From contig JAQGEQ010000081.1 in assembly GCA_034620365.1 (NCBI GenBank), positions 310,001-374,000 of the forward strand: 64,000 nucleotides of DNA, read 5' to 3'. Below are positions 24,995 to 39,033 of the stretch, piece after piece. The position numbers and the translations under genes are program-made. Within the stretch, counting starts at the first letter, position 1. Each line of letters starts with the position of its first letter. Source of the stretch: Pegea sp. RAD2-039 (taxonomy: Eukaryota > Chordata > Thaliacea > Salpida > Salpidae). A model generated the notes under the pieces. That model worked only from the letters and a program-made list of their open reading frames with translations. It did not search any database and was not told the origin of the DNA.

Positions 24995-27291
24995 GCTTAA
25001 AAATGTTTGCTTGTATTTTGAGAAAGAAAATATTTTAAATTTAAAAATACAAAAACCAAATCTGCTTGTTTTGCTGTTAACAAACATGTGTAAGGAAAAT
25101 CATTCATCATAAGCCCTTAAACTAAATGCTGCTTTTTTTTGTTAAATTAAAACAATTAAAATAATTTCGACTCACAGTAGGTGTACAATTTTGCTATTTT
25201 TTTGAATAAATAATTTAAAATTTATAATATAAACCTACTCAACACAAATCTATGTCTTAGAAAAGTTAGTATGTACAACAAGCATTGAAATTAGCCAAGG
25301 GCATTGAGCTCTATACACAGTATTACTAAAAAACTCAGTTTTGTCCAAAGAAAATATGTTATGATAAACTATTTTATGTTTGGACTCATAGGTAAACCCA
25401 GGCTCAAGGGCTTGATCTTGGGTTAATTTGAAGTTGAATAAAAGTAAGCAAACTTTTTGATTTTTCAGAATAAGAAATTAAATAAAAAAAAGGTAAATAA
25501 AGTGCCAACAGCGACAGCTGGCGGATGTTGTGAATTACAAATGATTTGTTTGAATAAAATGTTAGAAATAAAATAAATTAAACTAAGCCAAGGACAAACA
25601 ACTTGTTTGGTTAAAATTGTTATGTTGACTTATTTCAGTAGAGTATTTATGGGATTAACACAAAGAATAATTAATTTTACTAAAAGCAGAAAATATATGT
25701 TTTTAGTTGTAATTTTTTTTTCACTTAATATCAAAATAAAAAATATATTTGATGATGATTGAATAACAAGAATTCTTTATTTTCAATTTTTGGATTATAG
25801 TTTTTACTAGCAAAAATGAAAAGTGTTTTAATATCTCAATTATAGCACATTTGTTGAATTATCTACAAAAGGTACACTTTAATGGTAAACAATATATTTC
25901 GTAAAACTGCTTTCGCTTGAGTTCTAAACAAATATTTGTTTTTAATAATAGACATAATTAATCGAAAAAAATTGACGCAAATCATTAGTAATAGAAGTTT
26001 TTCATGACAAGCGCAATGATATTATTAATTTGTTTTTGAAAATATATTCAAAATTAAAAATCTATATTTTTGAAATGGAATACAATACTGAGATTTAATT
26101 TATTTTTCAATAATACCATTGTCAGTTAAAAAGTCTAAAATCCAATTTTTAAGAGCTAACTTCCAGAGATCAATAACGAATTTTACTTAAGAAAAATATT
26201 CTGGTTTTGAAATAATATTTCAGAATAATTGTTCTGATCGACATTACTTTAGATTTAGCCGTTAATCAAAATGTAAATCATATTTAAATAGAAACTTCAA
26301 CCCAATATTTATAAAATTATTATGTATTCTTTGTTATTTAAATTTGTTTAGCATAAATTATAGCGGAATTTATTTTAGATTCAAAATTCATTTCTGGAAA
26401 AGAATTTTTAAACTTTTATTTTTATAAAAAATTAGATTATGTATACATAAAATAAATAAATTTGATGAAAATTCTGTTAAAGCGTTTTTCGACTAAATAA
26501 AAAATAGGTTTTATAAGGATAACGAAGAGTCTAAAAATATCATAAAATCTGATCTCTTACTACATGTATGTTAAAAAGATGAACAATTACAACCACCAGA
26601 AAAAAATATTCAGACTTTTTTACACTCAAAGTACTTGTTAACCTAATTAGAAACCGGCTTTATTAATAATTGATAATCAACAAAATTAACAATGTTTAGA
26701 ATGTCTGTGTTTTTAAATTCAACTGAATATATCAGTTTCAAAATGTTGAATGCGTTGATGTTAAAATCTTCTAAGTCAAATAGTCTCAATCTTTGTCTCA
26801 TGTCTCAATAGTTTGTGGTTCTCAACAAAAATAATTTTTAAATTTTATAAGGAATTTTTTTAAAGACAATAAAAGTAATATAATATTACAAATTACACTT
26901 TATAAATGTAAATTATAAAATTTTATAAACTTTCTATTCTAAAACAAAATACCTTTACGATTTTAGTTTGTCTCTAATATAAGAAGAAAGCAAATTACAA
27001 ACTATACGAAGAAACTCACAATTGTTCATGACAATTGTAGTAGTTTTATTAATTTGTTTTAAATACTTTATTAAACTTTGTTCAAGTATATCTTTGGCTG
27101 GTAATTTATTAATGAGCTTTAATTCATTTGTCAGTAATACGATTATCAGTACAAACGTAAGCAGTTAAACAGTCTAAAATCAATTTTATAAGAGCTAAGT
27201 GCTACAGTCATATCGAATCGTAAATAAAAAAATTTATTTGTTCTAAAATAGCTTTTCAGATTGAGAAATAAAAAAAAAGTTAAAATAAAGT

Positions 27292-27325
27292 ACCAACAGC
27301 GACAGCTAGCGACTGTTGTGATTTA
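27292..27325 (+). repeat. delta core, best-paired consensus-like copy
   Basis: CAACAG (27294-27299) and CTGTTG (27313-27318) form a 6-bp stem around GCGACAGCTAGCGA. The other copies, all on the + strand, start near 661, 1203, 9207, 10296, 11607, 13926, 18829, 24966, 25504, 29578, 34629, 35098, 39863, 41071, 43467, 45956, 50616, 53017, 56139 and 56630. The copies at 25504, 35098, 43467 and 56630 share GCTGGC in place of GCTAGC and form a subfamily. Confidence 0.7.
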
Positions 27326-28286
27326 CAGATAACTTGTTTGATTTTTAGAAACAAAATAAATTAAACTGAACCAAAACCAAAACCAAAAGCAAGCAACTTT
27401 TTTGGTTTTGTTATTATCGAACATTTGAAAAGAAAATCAAATCAAGTAAAGATGTTAAATAATTTTCTAATATATTTTGTTAAATTAAAACAAATAAATA
27501 AGTTTTCCACGAAAAGTAGGTGCAAAACTGTGCTAACTTCTTCAATAAGAAGTTTTAAAAACTAAAAATGCAGACATACTCAGCAAAAATTAAATTTTAG
27601 AAAAACTAAAAAGTTTTAGATTTTTCCTAGAATACTTATTGAAGGTAATACAGCTTACAATGAATCTTCAATTCAATTGAAGACATCTTTAATTTCTAAA
27701 TTCTTTATACTAACTCAATAAATAAGCTTTCATAAACATTTTAAGGAACTTAAGTGTTAATTTCAAAACATTTATTTGTTATTATATTTTTTGTGAACAA
27801 CATTACTTTTGACGTAGTCTTTAATCAAAATGTAAATCATATTTAAATAGAAACTTCTAACCAATATTAATCAAATTTTTATATATTCTGCATTATTTAA
27901 CTTTATTTAGCATAAATTAGAGCAAAATTTATTTCTGATTCAAAATTCATTTCTGGAATAGAATTTTTAAACTTTTATTTTTAGAAATAATTAAATTGTG
28001 TATAAATATAGATAAAATAAATAAATATGCTTAAAAATTCTCTTAAAATGTTTTTCGACTAATTAAAAATTATATTTTATAAGGATCACAAAGAATCTAG
28101 TAATAACATAAAATCTGATCTCTTGCTTCATGTATGTTAAAAAGATGAACAAATACAACCTCCAGAAACAATTATTCAGACATTTTTACACTCAAAGTAC
28201 TTGTTAACCTAATTAGAAACTGGCTTTAACAATAATTTATAATCAACAAAATCAACAATCTGTAGAATGACTGTGTTTTTAAATTC

Positions 28287-28407
28287 AACTGATTTTATCA
28301 GTTTCAAAATGTTAGAATCATGACAAGATTTTTCTAAGACTTGTCTGTTTGAAAGATATTTACCTTATAATTAACCCAGTTTTAGTCTCATATTTGTGGG
28401 TTCAAAC
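28287..28407 (+). ncRNA. P-B cassette h
   Basis: Palindrome with loop TTTTA, spacer 75 nt. Hairpin arms GTTTTAGTCT and GGGTTCAAAC (9 of 10). Confidence 0.35.
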
Positions 28408-28726
28408 ATAAAAAATAAAGTTCTTGAAAAAATTTTAGAAATAAAGTTTCTTATTTATTCATCATATGTTTTAAAATAGAATTATCTTAATTATAAGTTG
28501 AATTAGAGAAAAGTAAATTACATGAAAACAAAAAACAAAAATAAGTTTTAAGTGGCAACCATACCTTATTTTTAATGGTTTGTTTTGAAGTTATTTTCAC
28601 TAAAAGTGCTTTGTACAGTTGTGAACTGCGACACAATCCTAAATACATTGCAATGGTGTCATAATCGAAATTAGGATTTTTTGATTTTATTTTCATTATA
28701 ATTAACTTATTTTGATAATTTAATAA

Positions 28727-31700
28727 ATCCACAAAATAATACACCTATAGTAATCAATAATTAAAATTTATGTAAACTTTTTGACTTAAAAATTTAATAC
28801 AAGAGCATTCTAATAGCATATTTCTTAACTTTTATTTTGCTTTTTTTAATATTAAAATATAAATTATATCTGATTAATGCTTAGCGAAATTTTGAAATAA
28901 AATTTTTTGGTTAATTCTCTAGATAGAAAAGAATAGAACTACAAAATATGAAATTAATTTTTTTTGACAATTTTCTAATTCAAGTTGTTATCAATTTATA
29001 GATTATTTTTCTACTAGCTAAAATCCAATAAGTTTGCAACAACTAGCGTATTTGCTAATTTATCAACAAAAGTAAACTTTGAAGATAAATTATAAAGATT
29101 CTAAAACTTTTTGTTGAATTTCGTAAACAAAAAACTTTTTCTAACGGAAGAAAAAAAACATAGTTGATAACTGACAGCTATAACTGTTGTTTGTTTTGAC
29201 TTATATAGATTTTTGAAAATGATTTATTCTTTATGGAAACTGATCTAAAAATTGAACTTTTGCTTCCTATTGATTTATTATGTTTAAATCAAAAACAATC
29301 TTGAAGCACACAAATCATTAATAACAGAAGTTGTTCATGACAATTGTAATAGTATTATTAATTTGTTTTAGATGCTTTATTGAACTTTGCTCAAGTATAT
29401 CGTTGACTGGCAATTTTTTAACACGATTGTCACTACAAAAGTAAGCAGTTAAACAGTCTAGAATTAATTCTATAGAAGCTAAATGCAACAGTTTAATATC
29501 GAATTGTACTTAACAAAAATACCATTGTTTTAAAATAGTTTTTGAGAATAAGAAATAAAAAATAGTTAAAAAAAAGTACCAACAGCGACAACTAGCGGAT
29601 GCTGTGAAATACAAATAACTGGTTTGATTTTTAAGAAACAAAACAAGTTAAACCAAGCCAAAAACAAACAACTCGCTTTGTTTTAATATCACCGAACATT
29701 TGTATAGAAAATAAAATCAGACCTTAAATTTTTTGCTGATATTTAATGCTAAATTAAAGCGATTAAAATAATTTCCCACAAGTAGTAGATGTAAACTTTT
29801 GCCAATTTCTTCAATAATTCTTTTTTAATTTAAAATACAAACTTAGTCAGCAAAATTTATATTTTAAAAAAGTTAGTAAGTAAAAGAAGTTGAAATTACC
29901 CAAGGGCTTTGAGCTCTGAAAAATCAATTTATAACGATTTCAAGGTTTTCTCAGTATACACCACAAACAGAAGTTTATAAGAAGCTCTTTTATAGTTATA
30001 TACGGAGTGGAGGAGATTTGGTGCATCGTTCCGTTTCAGTCGATTGAACTGATAACAGATTAATTAGAAGTTGAATGAATTTCAACAAACTTTAATCAAT
30101 ATTACCGAACAGTGTATCAACTACTACTGTTTATCTTGCACATGGTTTCCTCATCTAATATTCAAACGCAAAAAAATGGTAAAATGTATTCCACATTTGT
30201 AGTTTCATTCATAAAAGAATTTAAACCATACCTGATTTTTTAAAGCTTAGATTGACTCTCTATGGGATTCTTTTAAATAGAAAGTAGATTTTGTAATAGT
30301 AAATAGAGATTAAGATCTGAAAAAAAAACTTATTATCGCTTGTTTTGATTATAAGTAGCTTATTTAACTGTTTTGAAATTTTTATTATTAGTTAATATAT
30401 TATTAGATGATATTCTAAATGAAATTGCTTGTTTCTAAGTTTAAAATGGTTATCATTTAAGTTTAATTTTCATGACCCTATCTACTTTTTTCAGAATTTA
30501 GTTAGACTTACTGTTATTTATAACTATTTGTTTGGCAATTAATTTTTTTATTATTAGAAATCTATTTTTTCCATAGAAATTCTTCAACATTACTATTTGT
30601 AACTTAATTGTCTGAAAAGTATTCATAAAATAATCAAATCTTTCTCATTTTTTCACAAAATGAGCTTAATTGTTAATTTATAAACATTTATTTATTATTA
30701 TGTTTGTTTGGATCAACATTACTTAGACGTAGTAGTTAATCAAAATGTAAATCATATTTAAATATAAACATCAACTTAGTGTTTATAAAATTTTTATATA
30801 TTCTGCATTAAGTAAATTTATTAAGCATAAAATAGAGCGGAATTAATTTATGATTCAAAATTCATTTCTGGAAAAGAACTTTCAAACTTTTGTTTTTAGA
30901 AAAAATTAGATTGTGTATAAATATACATAAATTAAATAAATTTGATTAAAAATTCTATTAAAGCGTTTTTCGACTAAATAAAAAATATCTTTTATAAGAA
31001 TCACAAAGAATCTAATAATATCATAAAATCTCATCTTTCGATACATATATGTTAAAAAGATGAACAAATAGAACCACCGGAAAATAAAATATTCAGACTT
31101 TTTTACACTCACAGTATTTGTTAACCTATTTAAAAACCGGCTTTAATAATAATTGATAATCAACAAAATCAACAATGTTTAGAATGTCTGTGTTTTTAAA
31201 TTCAACTGAATATATCATTTTCAAAATGTTAGTATTAGGAAAAGTGCTTTTTAAAACTGGTTTACATGGAAAGTAAAATTCTTAAAACAAATTTTTAGAA
31301 ATAAAGTTTCTTATTTTTTCATTATATATTTTAAAATAGAATTGTCATAATTGTAAGTTGAAACAGAGAAAGGTAAATCTCATGAGAACATAAGACAAAA
31401 ATAAGTTTTATATAAATGACAAAATTATTTTTCTTGATTTGTTTTGAATTATTTTCACTAAAAGTGCTTTGTACAGTTTTTATTTTAAGAAATATTTTCC
31501 AAGGTTTTATTAATATTCTCGTCAACGCTTTGATTTCAAAAATCAGGTTTTTTGCAAAAGTTTAAATCTAATTTTAAGCAAATAGTCAAAGTTTTCGATA
31601 GTACAATTTTACACAATGTATATTTGAGATGTTTTTCTTTCAACTAAATTAAGTTGGCGAATTAAAGAAATGCTGCAACGAATTATAATACTTAAAGAAA

Positions 31701-32050
31701 GCTTTTTATAGTATACAAAAGTAAATATAAGTTATAATAAATAGTTAAACATTGTAGAACAAATATTACACAAGTTTCTGTAATTTCCTTACAACCATTT
31801 AGTTATCTAGGTTGCGTTTTTTTGCACAAAGTACTTTTATGTCAAACAATTTTAAGATGTTTTAAACAAAACAATTAGCATGTCGAAAACTTCTTTCTTA
31901 TTTTTCAATGTACAAAACTTTATTCCTTAGCAGAAATTAAACAAAGACGCCATTATTTATTTTTTATAGGATTTAAGGATTTTATTAATGATAAAGTCTT
32001 TTATCATAGTTCTTAGAGGTTTTAAATCGAAATTAGTATTTTTATTTGAA
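28727..32050 (+). repeat. segmental duplication D1, copy B
   Basis: Partner of 13069-16400, about 15.65 kb downstream in the same orientation. The first 150-200 bases differ more than the interior, so the near-identity starts inside the homologous tract, as expected of recent duplication or gene conversion. Confidence 0.95.
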
Positions 32051-33025
32051 GTGTAATTAACTTAGTTTGATAATTTAAAAATTCTACTTTTGTTCGAAAA
32101 TTTTAACTTATAATAATCAATAACAAACATTAATAAAGACTTTTAAATGTAATAATTTAAAACAACAGCCGTCTTCAAACAATATGCCCCTATTTTGCTT
32201 TTATTCGCCATTAAAATATAAGTTATATCTGATTGTGCTTAGCAACTTTCTAGAACAAAATTTGATGGTTAATTTTCTATGCAGATAATCATAGCACAAA
32301 GAATATTTAATGAATATAATTTTGTCAACAATTTTCTAATCTAACTTGTTTTTAAAATCTAAATAATGTTTTTTACCATCGAAAATCAATTGAGTTTTTA
32401 ACATGTAGCAGATTTATTTGCGTTTTTTTGCAAACAGTACTTTTATTTCAAACAATTTTAAGATGTTTTAAAAAAAAGCTTGTCAAAAACTTCTTTCTTA
32501 TTGTTTACAGTACAAAACTTAATTCCTTAGAATAAATTCAACAAAGACACCATTATTTATTTTTACAGGATTTCAGGATTTTATTAAAGATAAAATCTTT
32601 TATCATAGTTGTTAGAGGTTTTAAATCGAAATTGGCATTTTTTTCTTTTATTTTCAGTGAAATTAACTTAGTTTAATAATTTAAAAATGTACTTTTGTTC
32701 AAAGAAGTTGACATATATTAATCAATTACAAACATTTATAAAGACTTTTTAACGTAAAAGTTTAAAACAGCAGCCGACTTAAAATGCAATTTTAATATCT
32801 TTACTTTGCTTTTATTGACCGTTGAAATATAAATTATATCTGATTGAGTTTAGCAACTTCTTAGAATAAAATTTAATTGTTAATTTTCTACACAGATAAT
32901 CATAGCACAAAAAGTATTAAATAAATATAATTTTGTCCGGAATTTTCCAATTTAAATTGTTTTCATATTCTAGAATATGTTTCTTACTAGCGAAAATCAA
33001 ATAAGTTTTTCACATATAGCGGATT
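31814..33025 (+). repeat. tandem 606-bp duplication
   Basis: GCGTTTTTTTGCA at 31814 recurs at 32420, and ATCTGATTG..TTAGCAAC near 32230 recurs near 32840, giving a unit of about 606-610 bp. D1 copy A has a single unit at the equivalent place (from about 16160). Confidence 0.8.
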
Positions 33026-35840
33026 TGTTAAATTATCAACAAAAGTCAACTTTCAAAGTAAATTATAAAGTTTCTACAAATTTCTTTTCGGGTTTCATAA
33101 ACAAAATCCTTTCCTAACGGAAGAAAAATATTTAGTTGAAAATCGACAGATATAACTGTTGTCTGTTTTGGCTTATACAACTTCTTGAATGAGAAAATGA
33201 TCGGTGTCTATCTTAGAAACTGATCTAAACATTAAAATGTATGCTTCATATTCATTGCTTGATTTTGGTTAGTTTCAGTTTTTATAACAAATGCTATTTT
33301 GAATTATATTTTGTAATCAAATATACTTAAGAGTAAATTGCAATTTCTATAAAAGAATACAAACATAAGATAAAACAAGAAGTTATTACTAGATTTATTG
33401 AGTTAAGATGAAATGTACTAAAAAATTATTAAATTAAAGCAAGTAGAAAGGTTTAGAGTTATCAAAAAAGTATTTCTACAAAATAAAATATCTTGATTAG
33501 TTTAAAATTACCTTTCTCATTTTTTTGCTAATTGTGCTAAAACAGAAAAGCAAGCAAAATTATAAATCCAAATGGTATTTTATTTTCAAATAGAATTTGG
33601 TTTTTAATTTGTTAAGAAAGTAATGAATTAAAGGTCTAAAATTTGAATTTCACCAAAACCAACATGCTTTTAAAAGAATACACTTTTAATTCAACTGAAT
33701 GTTTCAGTTTCTAAATTTGCTCATAATACTCATTCATATCAACCTTTCTTTCAACTTGTAAAAATAATCTTATTAATAAGCCTGCTTTAGTCTCACATTT
33801 GTGGGATAAAACAGAAAAAAATAAAGTTACGATAAATGCAAAATATGTTTTTTTTAGTAATATAATTATTTTTAAAATTTGTTAAGAAACTGATGAAACA
33901 GAAATCTGAAATTTATAATTATAAATACAAAACTTATGTGTTATGTTGTATAAAGTATAGTAAGATGTCATTATTCAGTTTATTTACTGATTTTTATCAT
34001 TTTATTAGAATTATAATCTTTTATAGTAGTTTCTATCGGTTTTTGATAGAAAGTAGCGTTTCTGTTTTTTGTTTGCAATATAAACAACTTACTTCAATAA
34101 ATTGAAGAAATCTACTAATTTGTTTGACAAAAGAAAACAAAAATTAACTAATTACAAATTTCTGAGAAAAAGAAATTTGTTTATGTAATAAATTTATTGA
34201 GCAATTTTTCATAAATCTGTAAATATCATAGTCTAAAAAAGTAAAAAAAAACAGTTGACTAAATAAAAATAAATCTTATAAGCAATAGAGAAAATTACAA
34301 GGTATGAAAAAATCGTGTCTGACTTATATAGCTTCTTGAATGAGAAAATGATTTGTTTATCATACAAACTGATGTAAACAATAAAAGTTTCTCTTGATTT
34401 TGGTTTCTTTTGTTTAAATCTAAAGCAATTTTGAAGAACACAAATCATTAATGACAGACGCTGTTGAAGACAGGCGAAATAATGTTATTATTTCCTTTTA
34501 TATACTTTATCAAATTATCCTAATTGCAACAGTTTGTTATCAAATTTTATATAGGAAAATTATATCTGTTTAAAAATGACTTACCAGTATAAGAAGTCAA
34601 ATGAAGGATAGATAACTTAACGTAAAGTCAACAGCAACAAATAGCGACTGTTTAAGTTCTCAAATAATTTGATAGAAGTTGAAAAAAATTTATTAAACTA
34701 AAATGACAACAACCAACTCGTTTTGCTATGTTGTTAACAAACATTTGTATGGGAAATCGAATCAACTTAAGCTAGTAGATGATTTGCTGCTTATAATTTA
34801 TAGCGATTAAAATAATTTTCCACACGCAAAAGGTGTAACAATTTGCTAACTTCTTTAATAAATTGTTTTAAATTTAAAATGTAGACTTACGATAAGATAA
34901 GAAATTAAATAATTTTAACTTACATAAATGATTTTATACATAATTTATGTTAGCAAATTTAGCATTAAAATTTCTTAACAAGATTTAATTTAATTGTCAG
35001 TAATACAATTTTCAGTACAAAACTTAGCAACAACTGTAAAGCAGCAACTTTTGTTTTTCAGAACAAGAAATTGAATAAAAAAAAGATAAAATAAAATGCC
35101 AACAGCGACAGCTGGCGGATGTTGTGAATAATTTGTTTGAATAAAATTTTAGAAATACAATAAATTAAACTAAGCCAATGACATACAACTCGTTTATTTA
35201 AAATAGTTATGTTGACTTATTTCAGTACAAAATTTATGGGGTTAACGTAAACGAAAGTTGATTTTTCTAATAGCAGAAAATATATGTTTTTAAATTTAAT
35301 TTTTCTTTCACTTAATATCAAAATAAAAAATGTATTTGATTGATGATTGAAGAACAAAAATTCTTGATTTTCAATTTCTGAATTATAGTGTTTACTAGTA
35401 AAAATGAAAAATGTTTTTGTATCTCATTTATAGCGCATTTTTGAGTTATCTACAAAAGGTACACTTTAAAGGTAAACAATATATTTTGTAAAACTGTTTT
35501 TGTTCTATTTCAACACAAAAATCTGTTTTGAGTAATGGAAATAATTGATCAAAAATTGACATTGGTAGCTGTTATCTATTTTGACTTATCTAGCTTCTTG
35601 AATGAGAAATGAATCGTATAATTCATAAAAAGTGATCTAAAAAGTAACAGTTTTCTTGTAAATTATTTCTTATGTTAAAATAAAAAAGTTGACGCAAATC
35701 ATTAATAACAGAAGTTGTTCATGACAAACACATTGATATTAGTAATTTGGACAGGTTCCAAAAGAACAAGACAACACCAACATGAATGAAAATTCTGAAA
35801 TTTATAATTGTATATAAGAAACGTTTAATCTTATGCATAA
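33025..35840 (+). repeat. module run with cassette i and duplicated block D6, copy 1
   Basis: 33965-35760 is similar to 55430-57280 and holds two delta cores (34629 and 35098, the second GCTGGC type) and an alpha-like tract. 33893-34105 and 34233-34448 are open by chance. Confidence 0.75.
33693..33812 (+). ncRNA. P-B cassette i
   Basis: Palindrome with loop ATGTT, spacer 74 nt with a largely private middle. Hairpin arms GCTTTAGTCT and GGGATAAAAC keep 8 of 10 pairs. Confidence 0.3.
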
Positions 35841-38800
35841 AATAGAACGATAATAAAATTATAACGAGTGAAATTATGGGGTGAGCTCATATTACATCGC
35901 AAGGGATGCAGCTGGTAAAGTATTTCATTGTTCAAATAAGTATAAAATGAAATTGCATAAGAAAATTAAAGATTTTTTTGTAAGTAAATTTAATTTTTCA
36001 AAATTTTGTAATACTTACTATTTATAAAAACACATTTCCATTTAGCTTCACTAGGATTAGCATATTTATGATAGCATAAATGATGAAAATAATTTTCCGC
36101 GCGCAATAGCTGTAAAATTTTGCTAATTTCATAAGTAATTTTAATTAAATTTAAAATGTACTCTTACTCAGCAAATAATATTACAATTGTTACAATTTAA
36201 AAGATATAAGAAAGTTGAAATTATCCAAGGGTATTGAATTTTTAAAAGATGATTAATAACGAATTCAATTTTATACCAGTTTACACCACAAACACTAGAT
36301 TATAACAAGCTTGTATATAATAGAAAACTGAAACAAATCTCTATTTCAAATAAATGAATAGCTTTGAATTAGTTTATAGTTGAATAAACTTAAACAAACT
36401 TTAATCAATATTGCCAAGAGGAAATAATGGCATAATACTTAATTTAAAATTTATTTTAATATTCATTTTCTGGATTATTCTTTATTATTATATAATATTT
36501 CGAAACTTGTTTTGTAACCAAATATACTTAAACGTATGTTGCAATTTCAATTAAATAATAAATAATTTTAAACAACAAATTTAGAATTATCTAGAGACTA
36601 AATGGATAATTAGACAAACATTTTGTAAAATACGTTTTCGCTTTTAAAATTTATTTAAATTTTCCTGATAACATATTATAGTATTATCAACATCACTATG
36701 TTTATATGACTCAATATAACAAAAATTCAAAAATGTTCAGAATTTTTATTTCCTTTTTGAATGCTTTTATTGTGAAAGTTTTTGTAAATTAAAAACTAGG
36801 AAGAAGTATAAATAATAGCATTAATTCCCGATACATTGACTTACAAAGTATCCAACTTACCTTAAAGATGAAGAATAATCATTACAATAAAGGTTTCTAA
36901 TACTTTATGTCGTCATAAAATTGAAATAATTGATTAAATAAATTTTAAAAAGTTTGCAAGTACAACAAAAAAGTATTAAATTTATGTAGTAAACATCAAA
37001 AACTGTTTTTTTTTTGCATCAGTGTCAAAAGTATTTTACTAAAGTTGTTTAATAACTCGGTTGAACCGATTTTTGACTAGAAAAAAAAATATCTCTTCCA
37101 TGTCTTGGATGAAACAAAAGTAATATTATCGTAAAATTAAAAGTATATGTCTCATGTGAGTAAAAAAAAGGAAAGTAACCACAAGAAATACATATGGATA
37201 AGATAAGATCTGGATAAGATAAAAAAGCTAAACATAGTCTCATATTTGTGGGTTAAAACAGAGAAAGATAAAGTCATGAAAACCAACGTTAAAAAATTAA
37301 TTTTCTTTATTATTCATCTTGATTTTTTATATTCAATTATAGTTTTTGATTCATACATTAGAATAAAAGAAACTACATTTTTTTTGTAAATGCTGTATGT
37401 AAAAAGTAATATTTGTTTGAAATGCTAAGGTTTGAAAAGAATTTATTTGTTAAAGAAAAGTATACGTAATAAAGTACTTCTTGTCTTATTAAAGTTGAAA
37501 TTAGATGTTAAGTAGTATATTCACTTTTAACGAATGAATTTATGGCGTGAGCTCATATTACATCGCAAGGGATGCAGCTGGTAAAGCATTTTATTGTTTA
37601 AATAAGTATAAAATGAAATTGTTAAAAGTTTAAAGATTTTTTTTAAGTAAATTTAATTTGTTGAAATTATGTAATACTTACTTAAGAAACCAAAGGAAAG
37701 TAAAATAATAAGTGAAAGAGAAAACTAAATTGCAGCACCTAAAAACATCAACAGTAATTTATCTACGTTAGTTATAATCATTTGAACTAAGATAGGAACT
37801 TAATTTCAAAATCTGTATTGTATAAACGTAATATGAGCTTTTAATGTATTATATTTCATTTAGATATATTCTTTGTTTTTTACATTAAGAAAACTCTGTA
37901 GACATTTTTGTATAACAATTATAAAAATGTTTTACTTTTTTAAAATCATTCAAATTTTTGTTTTACTGAAGACTATAATTTTTAAAATGATAAATACATT
38001 TATTTGAGTGTTCACTATACAAAATATGACCTATTACTGATTGAGTTTTTTAAACACTATCAACGTTTTTTAATATCTGTTCTATAAATAAAGAGGTAAA
38101 TTCAACCTAGTCAACTATTAATTGAAATTATATGTAAATAAAAAGGTTGTGTTTTAATATTATTATTTTATTATATTTTTTTATTTTGTATTTTTATTAA
38201 GATTATTATTAATATAATTTTCACAAGTGATCTTTAACAAGGCTAAGTATTTTGTAGCGTGTTATGTTTACTTTACTTTCTACTTTCATTAGAAAAAAAT
38301 TGATATAATTGCTAGGTAAACTTGTTCTACCTCAAAATTATAATAAACATTTGGAAAACGGTAACAAAATCTTTCACAACGTTATACTCATGTTACATAT
38401 TATGAAACTTTAATCTAATATTTGTGAGTTAAAATTTTAAAATCTTTACTTTTTGCAAAATTTGATATACTTTTATATTTTGAAATTATTCAATTTTTGA
38501 TTGATTTTATTATTATAAAATTCCTTATTTTTATGATTACTATATTACTAAATTATGTTTTTTATTATATTGAAAAAATTTATAAAACTTATATATAAAT
38601 TTAACTTTTTAATAAACCAACAAAATTTGATGAACCGTCTTGTTTGTTTTCAGATTTAAACAGATCAATTTCATCAATTAATAAATTTCTTTGTTAATAA
38701 AATTACCTTTCCTAACTAACAAATTGTTTATGTTTAGAAGAAAACTTAGCAAAAATTTCATTTAAAAATGCATAAAAGGTTAAATGAATTTGAAATTGAA

Positions 38801-38914
38801 GTAAAAAAACATGATAAGCAATACACTTTAAATAAATTCTAACAACATTTTCTACAAATTCATACAAATATTTCACGAAAGAATATATTACCATTATTAT
38901 AGAATTTATAGACA
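35840..38914 (+). repeat. two iota tracts and A+T-rich spacer
   Basis: Iota at 35880-35930 and 37547-37590, each followed by the tract ending TAATACTTACT. An isolated B hairpin lies at 37231 and a second-subfamily hairpin at 38407. 36600-37200 and 37700-38880 show nothing recognisable beyond A+T-rich drifted modules. Confidence 0.65.
37231..37259 (+). repeat. isolated B hairpin with decayed 5' arm
   Basis: 3' half CATATTTGTGGGTTAAAAC is intact, but the 5' arm reads AACATAGTCT and pairs poorly. No P palindrome lies at the usual distance upstream. Confidence 0.4.
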
Positions 38915-39033
38915 ACTGAATATATCAGTCTCAAAATTTTAAAACGAAGGTGTATCGCTATAAAAGACTTGTCAACTGCTAAAGCTAACCGTATAAACAA
39001 GTATGGTTTTGTCTCATGATTGTGGGTTGAAAC
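38914..39033 (+). ncRNA. P-B cassette k
   Basis: Palindrome AACTGA/TCAGTC, spacer 74 nt. The 3' part of the spacer (GTCAACTG..TAAAGCTAACC) matches cassette d, while the preceding 25 nt do not. The hairpin keeps 8 of 10 pairs. Confidence 0.3.

Larger units (their letters stand above)
24390..28726 (+). repeat. module run with three delta cores and cassette h
   Basis: 24640-25320: gamma, delta (24966), epsilon. 25440-26270: a GCTGGC-type delta copy and the sequence that follows it, related to 35030-35760 and 56550-57290. 26230-26740: the tract seen at 15060-15560. 27010-27600: beta, gamma, delta (27292), epsilon. 27780-28440: another copy of the 15060 tract, then cassette h. No coding frame is supported. 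Confidence 0.75.
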
